Assembly (NCBI GenBank): GCA_012513595.1
Contig: JAAZBY010000283.1
Location: 1 to 6,500 of the forward strand
Source of the DNA: Chloroflexota bacterium
Lineage (GTDB): Bacteria; Chloroflexota; Anaerolineae; UBA1429
Direction of reading: 5' to 3'
DNA: 6,500 nucleotides
Each line of letters starts with the position of its first letter. Within the stretch, counting starts at the first letter, position 1. Shown piece by piece: positions 1 through 6,336 of this stretch. A program made the position numbers and the translations under genes. Under the pieces are notes generated by a model. That model searched no databases. It was not told the origin of the DNA and was given only the letters and a program-made list of their open reading frames with translations.

Positions 1-906
1 CCCCTGCACTACCGGATAGTCATTCTGGCGGATGGCTGAAAAGAGCAGGCTGCCGACCCCGGGGTAAGAGAAGACGATCTCGGTGATCAGTGCGCCGCCC
101 ACCATCGAGCCGATCGCCAGAGCCAGGCCCGTCACCTGCGGAAGCATGGCGTTACGAAAGATGTAGGCCACGATGCGGGCCGGCGGCACGCCCAGGCTGC
201 GCGCGTAGCGGACATAGTCCGCATCCAGCTCATAGATCGACATGGCCCGCATGCCCACTCCCTGGCCGCCGATAAAGACCAGCACCAGGGAAAGGAAGGG
301 CAGCCAGTAGTGCTCCAGGGCAGAGCGGAAGAAGGTCCACGTCATGCTGGGGGCCAGGGCATAGGAGTATCCGCCGCCTGGCGGAAAGATTGCCCAATGC
401 ACAGCCAGCAAATAGAGAAGGATGATAGCCAGGCAATAATAGGGCATGCTGGAAATAAACAACGCGATGGGGAACACCACCCTGTCCAGCCAGCCGCGCA
501 GATAGGCAGTGAGGACACCCAGAAGGTTCCCGATGATCCAGCCGCTGAGGATCGCCGGCGCCTGCAGCGCCAGCGTCCAGGGCAGGGCCTCAGCGATCAG
601 GTTCTGCACCCGCGCCGGGGAACGCCCGAAGGAGACGCCCAGGTCCCCGCGGGCCAGGTTGCGGATATAGTAGGCGAACTGGGCACTCAGCGGCTTGTCC
701 AGGCCGAACTCGGCTATATAGGCATTGTAGAGGCGCTGCGCCGATTCGCCGGTAAGGGTGCCCCCTGCGGCCATCGTGCTCACCAGGGCGTCCACAGGGT
801 TGCCCGGGATCAGGCGCGGCAGCATAAAGTTCAGCACCAGGGCCGCCAGGAAGGCGAGCGCGAACCAGAAGACCTTGCCCAGCAGGTAGCGTCGAAACCG
901 CGTCAT
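1..906 (-). CDS. ABC transporter permease, OppB/DppB type (3' end outside window)
   Basis: Inner-membrane permease subunit of a peptide/nickel/oligosaccharide-type ABC importer; it would pair with a second (DppC-like) permease and two ATPases. 302 residues are visible and the frame is open to the left edge; family members are usually about 310-340 aa, so only a short C-terminus is missing. A first membrane helix lies near residues 9-30, then a long external loop containing RGDLGVSF (86-93), followed by hydrophobic segments near 103-133, 143-170 and 200-220. The EAA loop that docks the ATPase is clear: DYVRYARSLGVPPARI at 230-245, ending in RNAMLP at 251-256. The start is well bounded: an in-frame TGA lies about 20 nt upstream, leaving only ATG at 906 or a TTG three codons earlier; a GGGGA sits 12 nt before the ATG. 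It follows the binding-protein gene by 117 nt on the same strand and should be co-transcribed with it. Substrate cannot be told from the permease. Confidence 0.93.
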   Translation of the reverse strand, partial: MTRFRRYLLGKVFWFALAFLAALVLNFMLPRLIPGNPVDALVSTMAAGGTLTGESAQRLYNAYIAEFGLDKPLSAQFAYYIRNLARGDLGVSFGRSPARVQNLIAEALPWTLALQAPAILSGWIIGNLLGVLTAYLRGWLDRVVFPIALFISSMPYYCLAIILLYLLAVHWAIFPPGGGYSYALAPSMTWTFFRSALEHYWLPFLSLVLVFIGGQGVGMRAMSIYELDADYVRYARSLGVPPARIVAYIFRNAMLPQVTGLALAIGSMVGGALITEIVFSYPGVGSLLFSAIRQNDYPVVQG

Positions 907-975
907 GTCGACCAACCATCCCCGTCAGAGGCGCCCGAGCGCGCCGATGCGTACCGCCGCGGCCTGGCCCGTGCG

Positions 976-1007
976 TCGCAGGCGGCCCCGCAGGGGGCCG
1001 CCTGCGA
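976..1007 (-). promoter_or_regulatory. Intercistronic hairpin between binding protein and permease
   Basis: Perfect inverted repeat: 14-nt arms (976-989 and 994-1007) around a 4-nt loop, almost all G/C. It lies 16 nt after the binding-protein stop codon and about 70 nt before the permease start. No T-run follows it on the minus strand, so it is not a standard intrinsic terminator. In ABC importer operons, a stem at this place commonly protects the upstream message from 3' exonucleases or partly stops transcription, giving much more binding protein than permease (malE-malF is the known precedent). The structure is seen directly; the role is inferred. Confidence 0.7.
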
Positions 1008-1023
1008 ATGCCTCAGGCGCAGA

Positions 1024-2802
1024 TCACTTGAGCTTGATCCCAAAGAGCACCCGAATGCCCGCATGCTGGTGCTGCGGCGGGGCCCAGGGGTCTTCCGAGG
1101 TCGGGAAGCCCGTCCAGACGCTCTCGTTGAACTCATAGAACTCCAGCGGCCGGTACATGAGGCCGATGCCGGGGATGTCAGCCATGTAGATCTTGTCCAG
1201 CTCCCCGAGGACACCCTTCAGAGTGGCCTCGTCCGTCTCGGTGGCGGCCTGGTCCAGCAGGTCGTACACGGCGGGGTTTGAGTACCGGCAGTAGTTCCAG
1301 AAGGCCTGCGTGCCGAACTCGGGCAGGCCGCGATCATCCAGCACGTCGCGGAAGCGCAACCAAGGAGAGGCAGGGGTGGCCGCGGCGATGCTAAAGAGAG
1401 TCAGGTCAAAGTCGCCGTTCCGCGTCTTGGAGTAGCACACCGGCGAGTCAGGGAACTCGGTGCTGATGTCGATGCCTACTTCCTTGGCGCTCTGGGCGAC
1501 GACCTCCAGGGCCGTCATCCAGTCCGTCCAGCCGTAGGGGCAGATGACCTTCCAGGGGCCCAGGCGCGTGCCGTCGGGCAGCACGTAGGTGCCATCGCTG
1601 CCCTTGGTGGCCTTGAGCTCGTTCTCCAGGATCTCCACCGCCTTGGCCGGATCGTACTCCCAGCCGTTGGCCTTGATCGCTTCGGCGTCAAAGTACTTGT
1701 CTTCGCCGCCCTTGGGAACGATCAGGCTGCTGCTCACCGGCGCCGAGTAGCGCGACATGGCCGTGGCGGCGATGAGCGGGTAGTTGATCGCATAGGCGAT
1801 GGCACGGCGCACCAGCGGGTTCTCCAGCCCGGGCTTGTGCAGGTTGATGAACATGAAGGGGATGCCGCCGGGCACATAGAAGGGTTCCTCTTTGAACCAG
1901 GTGCCTACCGGCTGGCCCTTCTCCTCCCACATCAGCCAGATCTGGGGCACGAACTGCTGCGACAGGTCCAGCGCCCCGGTCTGCAACGCCAGGTTGCCGT
2001 CGTCGTTGCTCTTGAAGATGGGATGCACGACGTACTTGGGCACAGGCAGGCCGTACACCGCCTTGCCCCAGTAGTTGTCGTCGCGCTCGACGGCGATGCG
2101 CTCAGCGGAAAAGTCCAGCACCTTATACGGACCGGAGCCGATTGGTTCCGTGTCCACAAACTGCGAGATGGCCACCTCGCCGCCCACGCGTGCTTCCCAG
2201 ACGTGCTTGGGCAGGATGCGCACCGTGCACAGATAGTTGCGCACCATGCCGGGGTTGACGCGTTCTGGGTTCAGCGTGAGCTCGATCGTCCGGTCAGCCG
2301 TGGCCTGCATATCTGAGACATAGTCCCAGAAGGTACTGAACGGCAGGTCCGGGTTGTCCTTGGCGAGCCCGTAGGTGAAGAGAATGTCGTCGGTGGTGAG
2401 CGCCTCGCCGTCCTGCCATTTGGTGTCCGGCTGCAGGGCCACGATGGCGGTGCCCTGGTCGGTGAAGGTCAGCTCCTTGGCCAAAAGGGGATCGAGCTGG
2501 CCCGTCAACAGGTTGAAGGCGTACAGCGACTCGTAGAGGAGGTTCTGGTTACCGGAGGCGGGCCAGTTGACGGACCCGGCCATGGGGTTGAAGGTGGTGG
2601 GTGGGCCCCACTGGAACCCGCCGATGTACACGGTCTCGTTCCGTGGGAGCTCGCCGCCGGCAGCGGGTGCCGCCTCGGGGGCGGCGGCTTCCGGGGCTGC
2701 AGCAGGCTGGGCGGCGGGGGTCTCCGTCACGGGCACACAGGCCGCCGCGACCAGCAACAGGGCCAACAGGATGCTGCAACTCTGCAGCACACGTGTCTTC
2801 AT
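1024..2802 (-). CDS. ABC transporter substrate-binding lipoprotein, family 5 (SBP_bac_5)
   Basis: Extracytoplasmic solute-binding protein of the OppA/DppA/NikA family, 592 aa, full length. Residues 1-21 are a Sec lipoprotein signal (MKTR, hydrophobic core LLALLLVAAA) with the lipid-modified Cys at 22; Ala rather than Leu at -3 of the lipobox is slightly unusual. A low-complexity Ala/Pro/Glu linker (about 23-50) precedes the mature fold. Family motifs: WGPPTTFNPM (65-74), KWQDGEALTTDDILFTYG (128-145), GSGPYKV (222-228), NPLVRRAIAYAIN (328-340), and a C-terminal segment SVWTGFPTSEDPWAPP (561-576). The first and last of these resemble family-5 proteins of thermophiles and actinobacteria that bind beta-oligosaccharides; peptides or other solutes remain possible. 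The start at 2802 was chosen because an AAGGAG lies 9 nt upstream and the signal peptide begins there; a TTG at 2850 in the same frame lacks a ribosome site. It is followed by the permease gene and sits behind its own consensus promoter and a long leader. Confidence 0.95.
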   Translation of the reverse strand: MKTRVLQSCSILLALLLVAAACVPVTETPAAQPAAAPEAAAPEAAPAAGGELPRNETVYIGGFQWGPPTTFNPMAGSVNWPASGNQNLLYESLYAFNLLTGQLDPLLAKELTFTDQGTAIVALQPDTKWQDGEALTTDDILFTYGLAKDNPDLPFSTFWDYVSDMQATADRTIELTLNPERVNPGMVRNYLCTVRILPKHVWEARVGGEVAISQFVDTEPIGSGPYKVLDFSAERIAVERDDNYWGKAVYGLPVPKYVVHPIFKSNDDGNLALQTGALDLSQQFVPQIWLMWEEKGQPVGTWFKEEPFYVPGGIPFMFINLHKPGLENPLVRRAIAYAINYPLIAATAMSRYSAPVSSSLIVPKGGEDKYFDAEAIKANGWEYDPAKAVEILENELKATKGSDGTYVLPDGTRLGPWKVICPYGWTDWMTALEVVAQSAKEVGIDISTEFPDSPVCYSKTRNGDFDLTLFSIAAATPASPWLRFRDVLDDRGLPEFGTQAFWNYCRYSNPAVYDLLDQAATETDEATLKGVLGELDKIYMADIPGIGLMYRPLEFYEFNESVWTGFPTSEDPWAPPQHQHAGIRVLFGIKLK

Positions 2803-3138
2803 CTCCCTAGACTCCTTCTCGGGTGCGAGAGCACATTCCCAGGCCACCAATTACATGACACGGGATGCCCTGCCGACGCTGGCAGCCCTTCTCCCGCGGA
2901 GCGGCAGACGGGCGTCCAGGAACATCATCAGCCAGAGCGGTTGCTATCTCTCATCCGTGCGAGCACAGGAGATCCAATCTCGGCGAAGCGTCGATGCTGC
3001 ACCATTCGGTTGCCCTGTCTTCTTCTGCCTGCACCTCCTTATCTGCGTGCCGAGCGGTCACCGAGTCGTCGCGCCGCCGATCGCGGAGCACCACCACGGA
3101 GTACGAGCCGCAACGACACCCCGTCTCAGCCGCGTTAT
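2803..3138 (-). other. Long 5' leader of the binding-protein operon
   Basis: About 336 nt between the predicted transcription start (near 3138) and the ATG at 2802, with no convincing gene. It holds small stems, for example 5-bp arms at 2969-2973/2977-2981 (loop 3) and 2870-2874/2881-2885 (loop 6), and a strong Shine-Dalgarno-like AAGGAGG at 3040-3034 with no start codon at a usable distance. I recognise no known riboswitch consensus (cobalamin, TPP, glycine, T-box were considered). The length is seen provided the promoter call is right; a regulatory function is inferred. Confidence 0.45.
2812..2817 (-). promoter_or_regulatory. Ribosome binding site of the binding-protein gene
   Basis: AAGGAG on the minus strand, 9 nt before the ATG at 2802. 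It fixes the start at residue MKTR rather than at the in-frame upstream TTG. Confidence 0.75.
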
Positions 3139-3144
3139 AGGGGC

Positions 3145-3173
3145 ATTATAGTGGCTTTCGCGCAGCCTGTCAA
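3145..3173 (-). promoter_or_regulatory. Sigma-70-type promoter for the binding-protein operon
   Basis: TTGACA (3173-3168), a 17-nt spacer and TATAAT (3150-3145) on the minus strand: all twelve consensus positions match. The predicted start is the A near 3138. It lies 143 nt past the phosphofructokinase stop, so the transport operon has its own promoter apart from any read-through from the glycolytic genes. A TGTC at 3185-3182 faces the GACA of the -35 box, a possible operator half-site. Confidence 0.8.
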
Positions 3174-3292
3174 CGCTTTACGACACCCGACGGCAGTGCG
3201 AGGCACCCGCAGCATCTTTGAGTAAAAGAACCTAACCATGCCGGAGAGGGGCCAAACGAACGCCACTGGTGCGCACCCCCCGCCCAGAGGCT

Positions 3293-4273
3293 CTAGCGCG
3301 CCAGGATGTGCGCCAGCTCGAGGTACTCCTCGTCAACGCGCCGCACCGCGGCCGTCACTTCCTCCAGCGCGGTCGGCTTGACGACTCCCGCCAGCACGCC
3401 CACCATCACGCCGCTCTGGCCGGCGTGTAGCTGCTCGACTGCGGCGGCGCCCAGTTGCGTGGCCAGCAGCCGGTCCTGCGCGGAGGGGCTGCCTCCCCGC
3501 TGGATATGTCCCAGCGCAGACACCCGCACCCCGAACCCGGTGTGTAGCCTGTCGGCCCGCAGCCGCTCGGCGATTTCTACGACGCCGGGGCTGGCCCCCT
3601 CGCCCACGACGATGATACAGTGCCGCTTGCCGCGCACGTAGGCGTCGGCCACCTCGCGCGAGACGTCCTCGACCGTGTAGGGCACCTCCGGGATGCAGAC
3701 CATTTCTGCCCCACCGGCGATGCCCATCATCAGGGGCAGATAGCCGGACTGCTTGCCCATAACCTCGACGAGGAAGGCCTGCTCCTGCGACGAGGCCGTG
3801 TCGCGGATGCGGTCCAGAGCGTCCAGCCCGGTGTTCATGGCCGTGTCGACCCCGACAGCGAGATCGGTTCCGCAGACGTCATTCTCTATGGTCCCCGGGA
3901 TGCCGACCGTCGGGAACCCCTGGCTGGCAAGGGCCAGCGCCCCGCGCATCGACCCGTCGCCGCCGATGACTACCAGGGCATCGAGGCCCGCCTCGTTCAG
4001 GTGCCGCAGCGCCTCGCGCTGCCCGCGCGGCGCGGGGAAGGCCTCCGAACGGGAGGAGCCCAGTATCGTCCCGCCACGCCCGATGATGTTGCTCACCGAG
4101 CGGGAGTTCATGGCCTGCATGTCTCCGTTGAGCAGCCCCTCGAAGCCATTGCGCACGCCCCAGGGCTCCCATCCGTAGGCGATGGCCATGCGCACAACGG
4201 CGCGGATGCAGGCGTTATAGCCGGGGCTGTCTCCCCCGCTCGTCAGAACACCAATCCGTCGGATGCTTGTCAT
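3293..4273 (-). CDS. pfkA: 6-phosphofructokinase (ATP-type, PfkA family), divergent active site
   Basis: Predicted cytosolic glycolytic enzyme that phosphorylates fructose 6-phosphate to fructose 1,6-bisphosphate. 326 aa, a normal length for a bacterial PfkA subunit. Motifs: nucleotide loop GGDSPGYN (13-20), GGTILGSSR (67-75), GGDGS (104-108; Gly, not Asp, at the position that distinguishes ATP from pyrophosphate enzymes), GTIEND (127-132), GVDTAMNT (141-148), VEVMGK (169-174), GEG (224-226), Arg250 and [10 protein letters not shown] (254-263). Odd: the catalytic Asp of the usual TIDND is Glu130; the usual H-(Q/E)-R before VEVMG is QEQ (163-165), so a substrate-phosphate Arg is Gln; the Arg of VMGR is Lys174. 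The start at 4273 has AGGGG about 5 nt upstream and leads straight into the conserved core; an in-frame ATG at 4291 is less likely. It follows pgk by 159 nt and probably shares its transcript. The fold is certain; activity and phosphoryl donor are not. Confidence 0.92.
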   Translation of the reverse strand: MTSIRRIGVLTSGGDSPGYNACIRAVVRMAIAYGWEPWGVRNGFEGLLNGDMQAMNSRSVSNIIGRGGTILGSSRSEAFPAPRGQREALRHLNEAGLDALVVIGGDGSMRGALALASQGFPTVGIPGTIENDVCGTDLAVGVDTAMNTGLDALDRIRDTASSQEQAFLVEVMGKQSGYLPLMMGIAGGAEMVCIPEVPYTVEDVSREVADAYVRGKRHCIIVVGEGASPGVVEIAERLRADRLHTGFGVRVSALGHIQRGGSPSAQDRLLATQLGAAAVEQLHAGQSGVMVGVLAGVVKPTALEEVTAAVRRVDEEYLELAHILAR

Positions 4274-4299
4274 GATGCCCCTATCGATCATACCTGGGC

Positions 4300-4329
4300 C
4301 CAGGGCGCACTCCGTACGGAGAGCCCTGG
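4300..4329 (-). promoter_or_regulatory. Hairpin in the pgk-pfkA gap
   Basis: Two-tier stem: outer 7-bp arms CCAGGGC (4300-4306) and GCCCTGG (4323-4329), an asymmetric internal loop, and inner arms CTCC/GGAG closing a GTAC tetraloop; the inner part is a 12-nt palindrome (4310-4321). An adjoining 12-nt palindrome (4293-4304) could compete with the outer stem. It ends 27 nt before the phosphofructokinase ATG. No T-run follows, so it is more likely a processing or stability element than a terminator. Confidence 0.5.
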
Positions 4330-4432
4330 ACCGTCCCGGCCACAGCACGCACAAAGCGGGGCCGCTGCACTACGCCAGGCACGTGATGTGCAGCCAAGGC
4401 AGGAACCGCGACCCCGCTCTGCGGTACGTTCG

Positions 4433-5608
4433 TTACTTGTCGTTGAGGGCGGCCACTCCGGGAAGCGCCTTGCCTTCGAGGAACTCGAGCGAGGCGCCGC
4501 CGCCGGTCGAGATGTGGGTGATCTGGTCGGCCAGGCCGGCCTTCTCCACCGCGGCCGCCGAGTCTCCCCCGCCGATGATCGACGTCGCCCCCGATCCAGC
4601 CACTGCCTTGGCCACCTCAAAGGTGCCCACGGCAAAGGCATCCATCTCAAAGACGCCCATCGGCCCGTTCCACACCACGGTCTTGGCCCCGGCAATGTGT
4701 GACGCATAGAGGGCCACCGTTTTGGGGCCGATATCGAGGATGCGCCAGCCGGGCTGCACCTTGTCGACCGGTACGACCTTGTGCGTGGCGTCCGCGGCAA
4801 AGCGGTCGGCGACCACGGCGTCCACCGGCAGCACCAGGCGGTGGCCCGACGTTTCCAGCAGGCCTTTGGCAATAGCGACCGAGTCGGCCTCGACGAGCGA
4901 GTCGCCCATCTCATACCCCTTGGCCTTCAGGAAGGTGTTGGCCATGCCGCCGCCGATCAGCAGGCTGTCGGCCTTGGCCAGCAGGTTCTCGACGACGCCG
5001 ATCTTGTCTGAGATCTTGGCGCCGCCCAGGATGGCCACGAAGGGACGCCCGGGGTTCTCGAGGGCCGCCCCCAGAAAGTCCAGTTCCTTCTCCATGAGAA
5101 AGCCGGCCACCGCGGGCAGGAAGGCTGCCACGCCCGCCGTCGAGGCGTGGGCGCGGTGTGCGGCGCCAAAGGCATCGTTCACATAGACGTCGCCGAGGTT
5201 GGCCAGCGCCTTGGCGTACTCGGTGACGTTCTTTTCCTCCTCGGCGTGGAAACGCAGGTTCTCGAGGAGCAGCACATCGCCGGGCTTGGCGGCCCTCACC
5301 GCTGCCTCGACCGCGGGACCCACCGAGTCGCCGAGCATGGCCACCGGCTTGCCGAGGAGCTCGCTAAGGCGCGCGGCCACCGGCGCCAGGCGCAGGTCGT
5401 CCTGTGGCTTGCCCTTGGGGCGGCCGAGGTGCGAGCAGAGCACCACCACGGCGCCGTGCTCGATCAGATACTTGACGGTCGGCAGAGCCTCGGTAATGCG
5501 TCGATCGTCGGTGATGCGCTGCGCGCTGTCCAGCGGCACGTTAAAGTCACACCGCACCAGGGCCCGCTTCCCGGACCAGTTGACGTCTCGCACCGTCTTC
5601 TTGTTCAT
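4433..5608 (-). CDS. pgk: Phosphoglycerate kinase
   Basis: Cytosolic glycolytic enzyme transferring the acyl phosphate of 1,3-bisphosphoglycerate to ADP, giving 3-phosphoglycerate and ATP. 391 aa, the usual monomeric bacterial length. N-domain substrate site: RCDFNVPL (19-26), DDRRI (34-38), SHLGRPKG (59-66), [12 protein letters not shown] (114-125) and [13 protein letters not shown] (144-156), supplying the basic patch. C-domain nucleotide site: GGAKISDKI (195-203), NGPMGVFE (314-321), IIGGGDS (344-350) and [15 protein letters not shown] (366-380). All key residues I can place are present. The start at 5608 has GAGAGG 7 nt upstream and matches the family's N-terminus. It is the first gene after a promoter at 5714-5685 and is followed by the phosphofructokinase, giving a two-gene glycolytic unit. 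Nothing odd in the protein. Confidence 0.98.
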   Translation of the reverse strand: MNKKTVRDVNWSGKRALVRCDFNVPLDSAQRITDDRRITEALPTVKYLIEHGAVVVLCSHLGRPKGKPQDDLRLAPVAARLSELLGKPVAMLGDSVGPAVEAAVRAAKPGDVLLLENLRFHAEEEKNVTEYAKALANLGDVYVNDAFGAAHRAHASTAGVAAFLPAVAGFLMEKELDFLGAALENPGRPFVAILGGAKISDKIGVVENLLAKADSLLIGGGMANTFLKAKGYEMGDSLVEADSVAIAKGLLETSGHRLVLPVDAVVADRFAADATHKVVPVDKVQPGWRILDIGPKTVALYASHIAGAKTVVWNGPMGVFEMDAFAVGTFEVAKAVAGSGATSIIGGGDSAAAVEKAGLADQITHISTGGGASLEFLEGKALPGVAALNDK

Positions 5609-5656
5609 CTCAGAACCTCTCTCTGGAGATCAGTTGGCCGTCACTGCACACGATTG

Positions 5657-5673
5657 GGCCGTGCCCCACGGCC
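5657..5673 (-). promoter_or_regulatory. Hairpin at the 5' end of the pgk leader
   Basis: Perfect 7-bp stem (GGCCGTG at 5657-5663, CACGGCC at 5667-5673) with a 3-nt loop. It lies within a few nucleotides of the predicted transcription start (near 5678) in a leader of about 70 nt. A stem so close to the 5' end would be expected to slow mRNA decay; this role is inferred. Confidence 0.45.
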
Positions 5674-5684
5674 AGGCCGCAGGC

Positions 5685-5714
5685 ATTGTAGCAGAGTGGG
5701 AGGGGGAGTGTAAA
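5685..5714 (-). promoter_or_regulatory. Sigma-70-type promoter for pgk-pfkA
   Basis: TTTACA (5714-5709), an 18-nt pyrimidine-rich spacer and TACAAT (5690-5685) on the minus strand, each hexamer one mismatch from consensus. The -35 box is inside a perfect short palindrome, AGTGT-N5-ACACT (5707-5721), which could be a repressor or activator site. The predicted leader is about 70 nt. Confidence 0.65.
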
Positions 5715-5721
5715 GCACACT

Positions 5722-6102
5722 GCGTCGATCCATGCGGAACATCACCGACGGCCTGCCGTCACCCCCATGACAGCGTCGCCGGAGGAACGACGCGCTCCTC
5801 GCCGTCAGACGACGCCACGCTCAGCGACGCACGCCACCAGCACCTCGGAACCGCAGGCAGGCGCGGCCCGCCCCACCGGCAGGTACAGGGCAGTTCCCCG
5901 GTAGTAGCGATGTGGCTGTGCGGCCATGGACGGTCGGTCAGCAGTCCCTTGCGGACGCGGCTGCTCTGGCTCCCGATCTGCCTCGCCCGTGCGGAGACTG
6001 GAGTGCGCCCTTCGTTCTGCATCCCGCCGCAAGAAGAACCCTGTCAGCCTCACGAATCGCCGTCGCGGCAGTGCCGCCGCTGGGAAGCGTGTCCTTCCAC
6101 GT
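5722..6102. other. Divergent intergenic region with no supported gene
   Basis: About 380 nt between the pgk promoter and the promoter of the right-hand gene. Open frames exist on both strands, but they are rich in Arg, Pro, Ser and Ala as expected of random GC-rich frames, have no ribosome sites that I trust and resemble no family that I know. No tRNA, repeat array or insertion-sequence end is visible. The only structure is a small 5-bp stem (5747-5751/5756-5760). It could hold regulator sites for the divergent pair or a decayed gene. Confidence 0.5.
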
Positions 6103-6131
6103 TTGACAGCCGATTCCGATACCGTTATATT
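6103..6131 (+). promoter_or_regulatory. Sigma-70-type promoter for the right-hand lipoprotein gene
   Basis: TTGACA (6103-6108), a 17-nt spacer and TATATT (6126-6131); one mismatch to consensus in total. The predicted start is the A near 6138. A TGTC at 6090-6093 faces the GACA of the -35 box, as at the binding-protein promoter. Confidence 0.75.
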
Positions 6132-6137
6132 GTACGC

Positions 6138-6336
6138 ATGCCAACACGTTAGCTGCTCCGGCCGCCTACACGCCCCCGCCCTGCTCACTGCCCGACACTC
6201 GTGACGCTTGGCCCTTGGGGCGCCGCGACGCAGCCACCGAAACGTGACAGAAGGAGGACAGAATCAGTATCTTCGTGAGTAGCCGCTCCCACCAGTCAAT
6301 CTACTGATAGACTTGCAGACCAGGAATGAGGTAACT
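6138..6336 (+). other. 5' leader of the right-hand lipoprotein gene
   Basis: About 199 nt from the predicted transcription start to the ATG at 6337. It contains a strong Shine-Dalgarno-like AAGGAGG at 6251-6257 that is not the site used by the downstream gene. The nearest possible start is a GTG at 6275, 17 nt further on, opening only a 10-codon frame (to 6307). No known riboswitch was recognised. Confidence 0.4.

Noticed and set aside
310..1281. Long plus-strand open frame (323 codons) across the permease and binding-protein genes
   Set aside because: It is antisense to two clearly recognisable genes, its product resembles nothing and is rich in Arg/Gln/Gly/Ala, as expected of the complement of GC-rich coding sequence.
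2928..3005. 25-codon minus-strand frame in the binding-protein leader
   Set aside because: The only good ribosome site is 28 nt upstream, too far for initiation; the peptide has no regulatory codon run typical of attenuators.
3268..3277. GGTGCGCACC palindrome downstream of pfkA as a terminator
   Set aside because: It has no loop and no T-run after it; a 10-nt palindrome in GC-rich DNA is expected by chance.
3620..4702. Plus-strand open frame of 360 codons opposite pfkA and pgk
   Set aside because: It lies over conserved minus-strand enzymes; the translation is His/Arg/Gly-rich without any family motif. Shadow frame.
5199..6152. Plus-strand open frame of 317 codons running from inside pgk into the intergenic region
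   Set aside because: Its first half is antisense to pgk and the second half is low-complexity Arg/Pro/Ser sequence. It has no recognised domain and crosses the promoter at 6103-6131.
5805..6188. Minus-strand open frame of 127 codons in the divergent intergenic region
   Set aside because: Arg/Ala-rich, no family resemblance, no trusted ribosome site, and it overlaps the plus-strand promoter. A decayed gene cannot be fully excluded.
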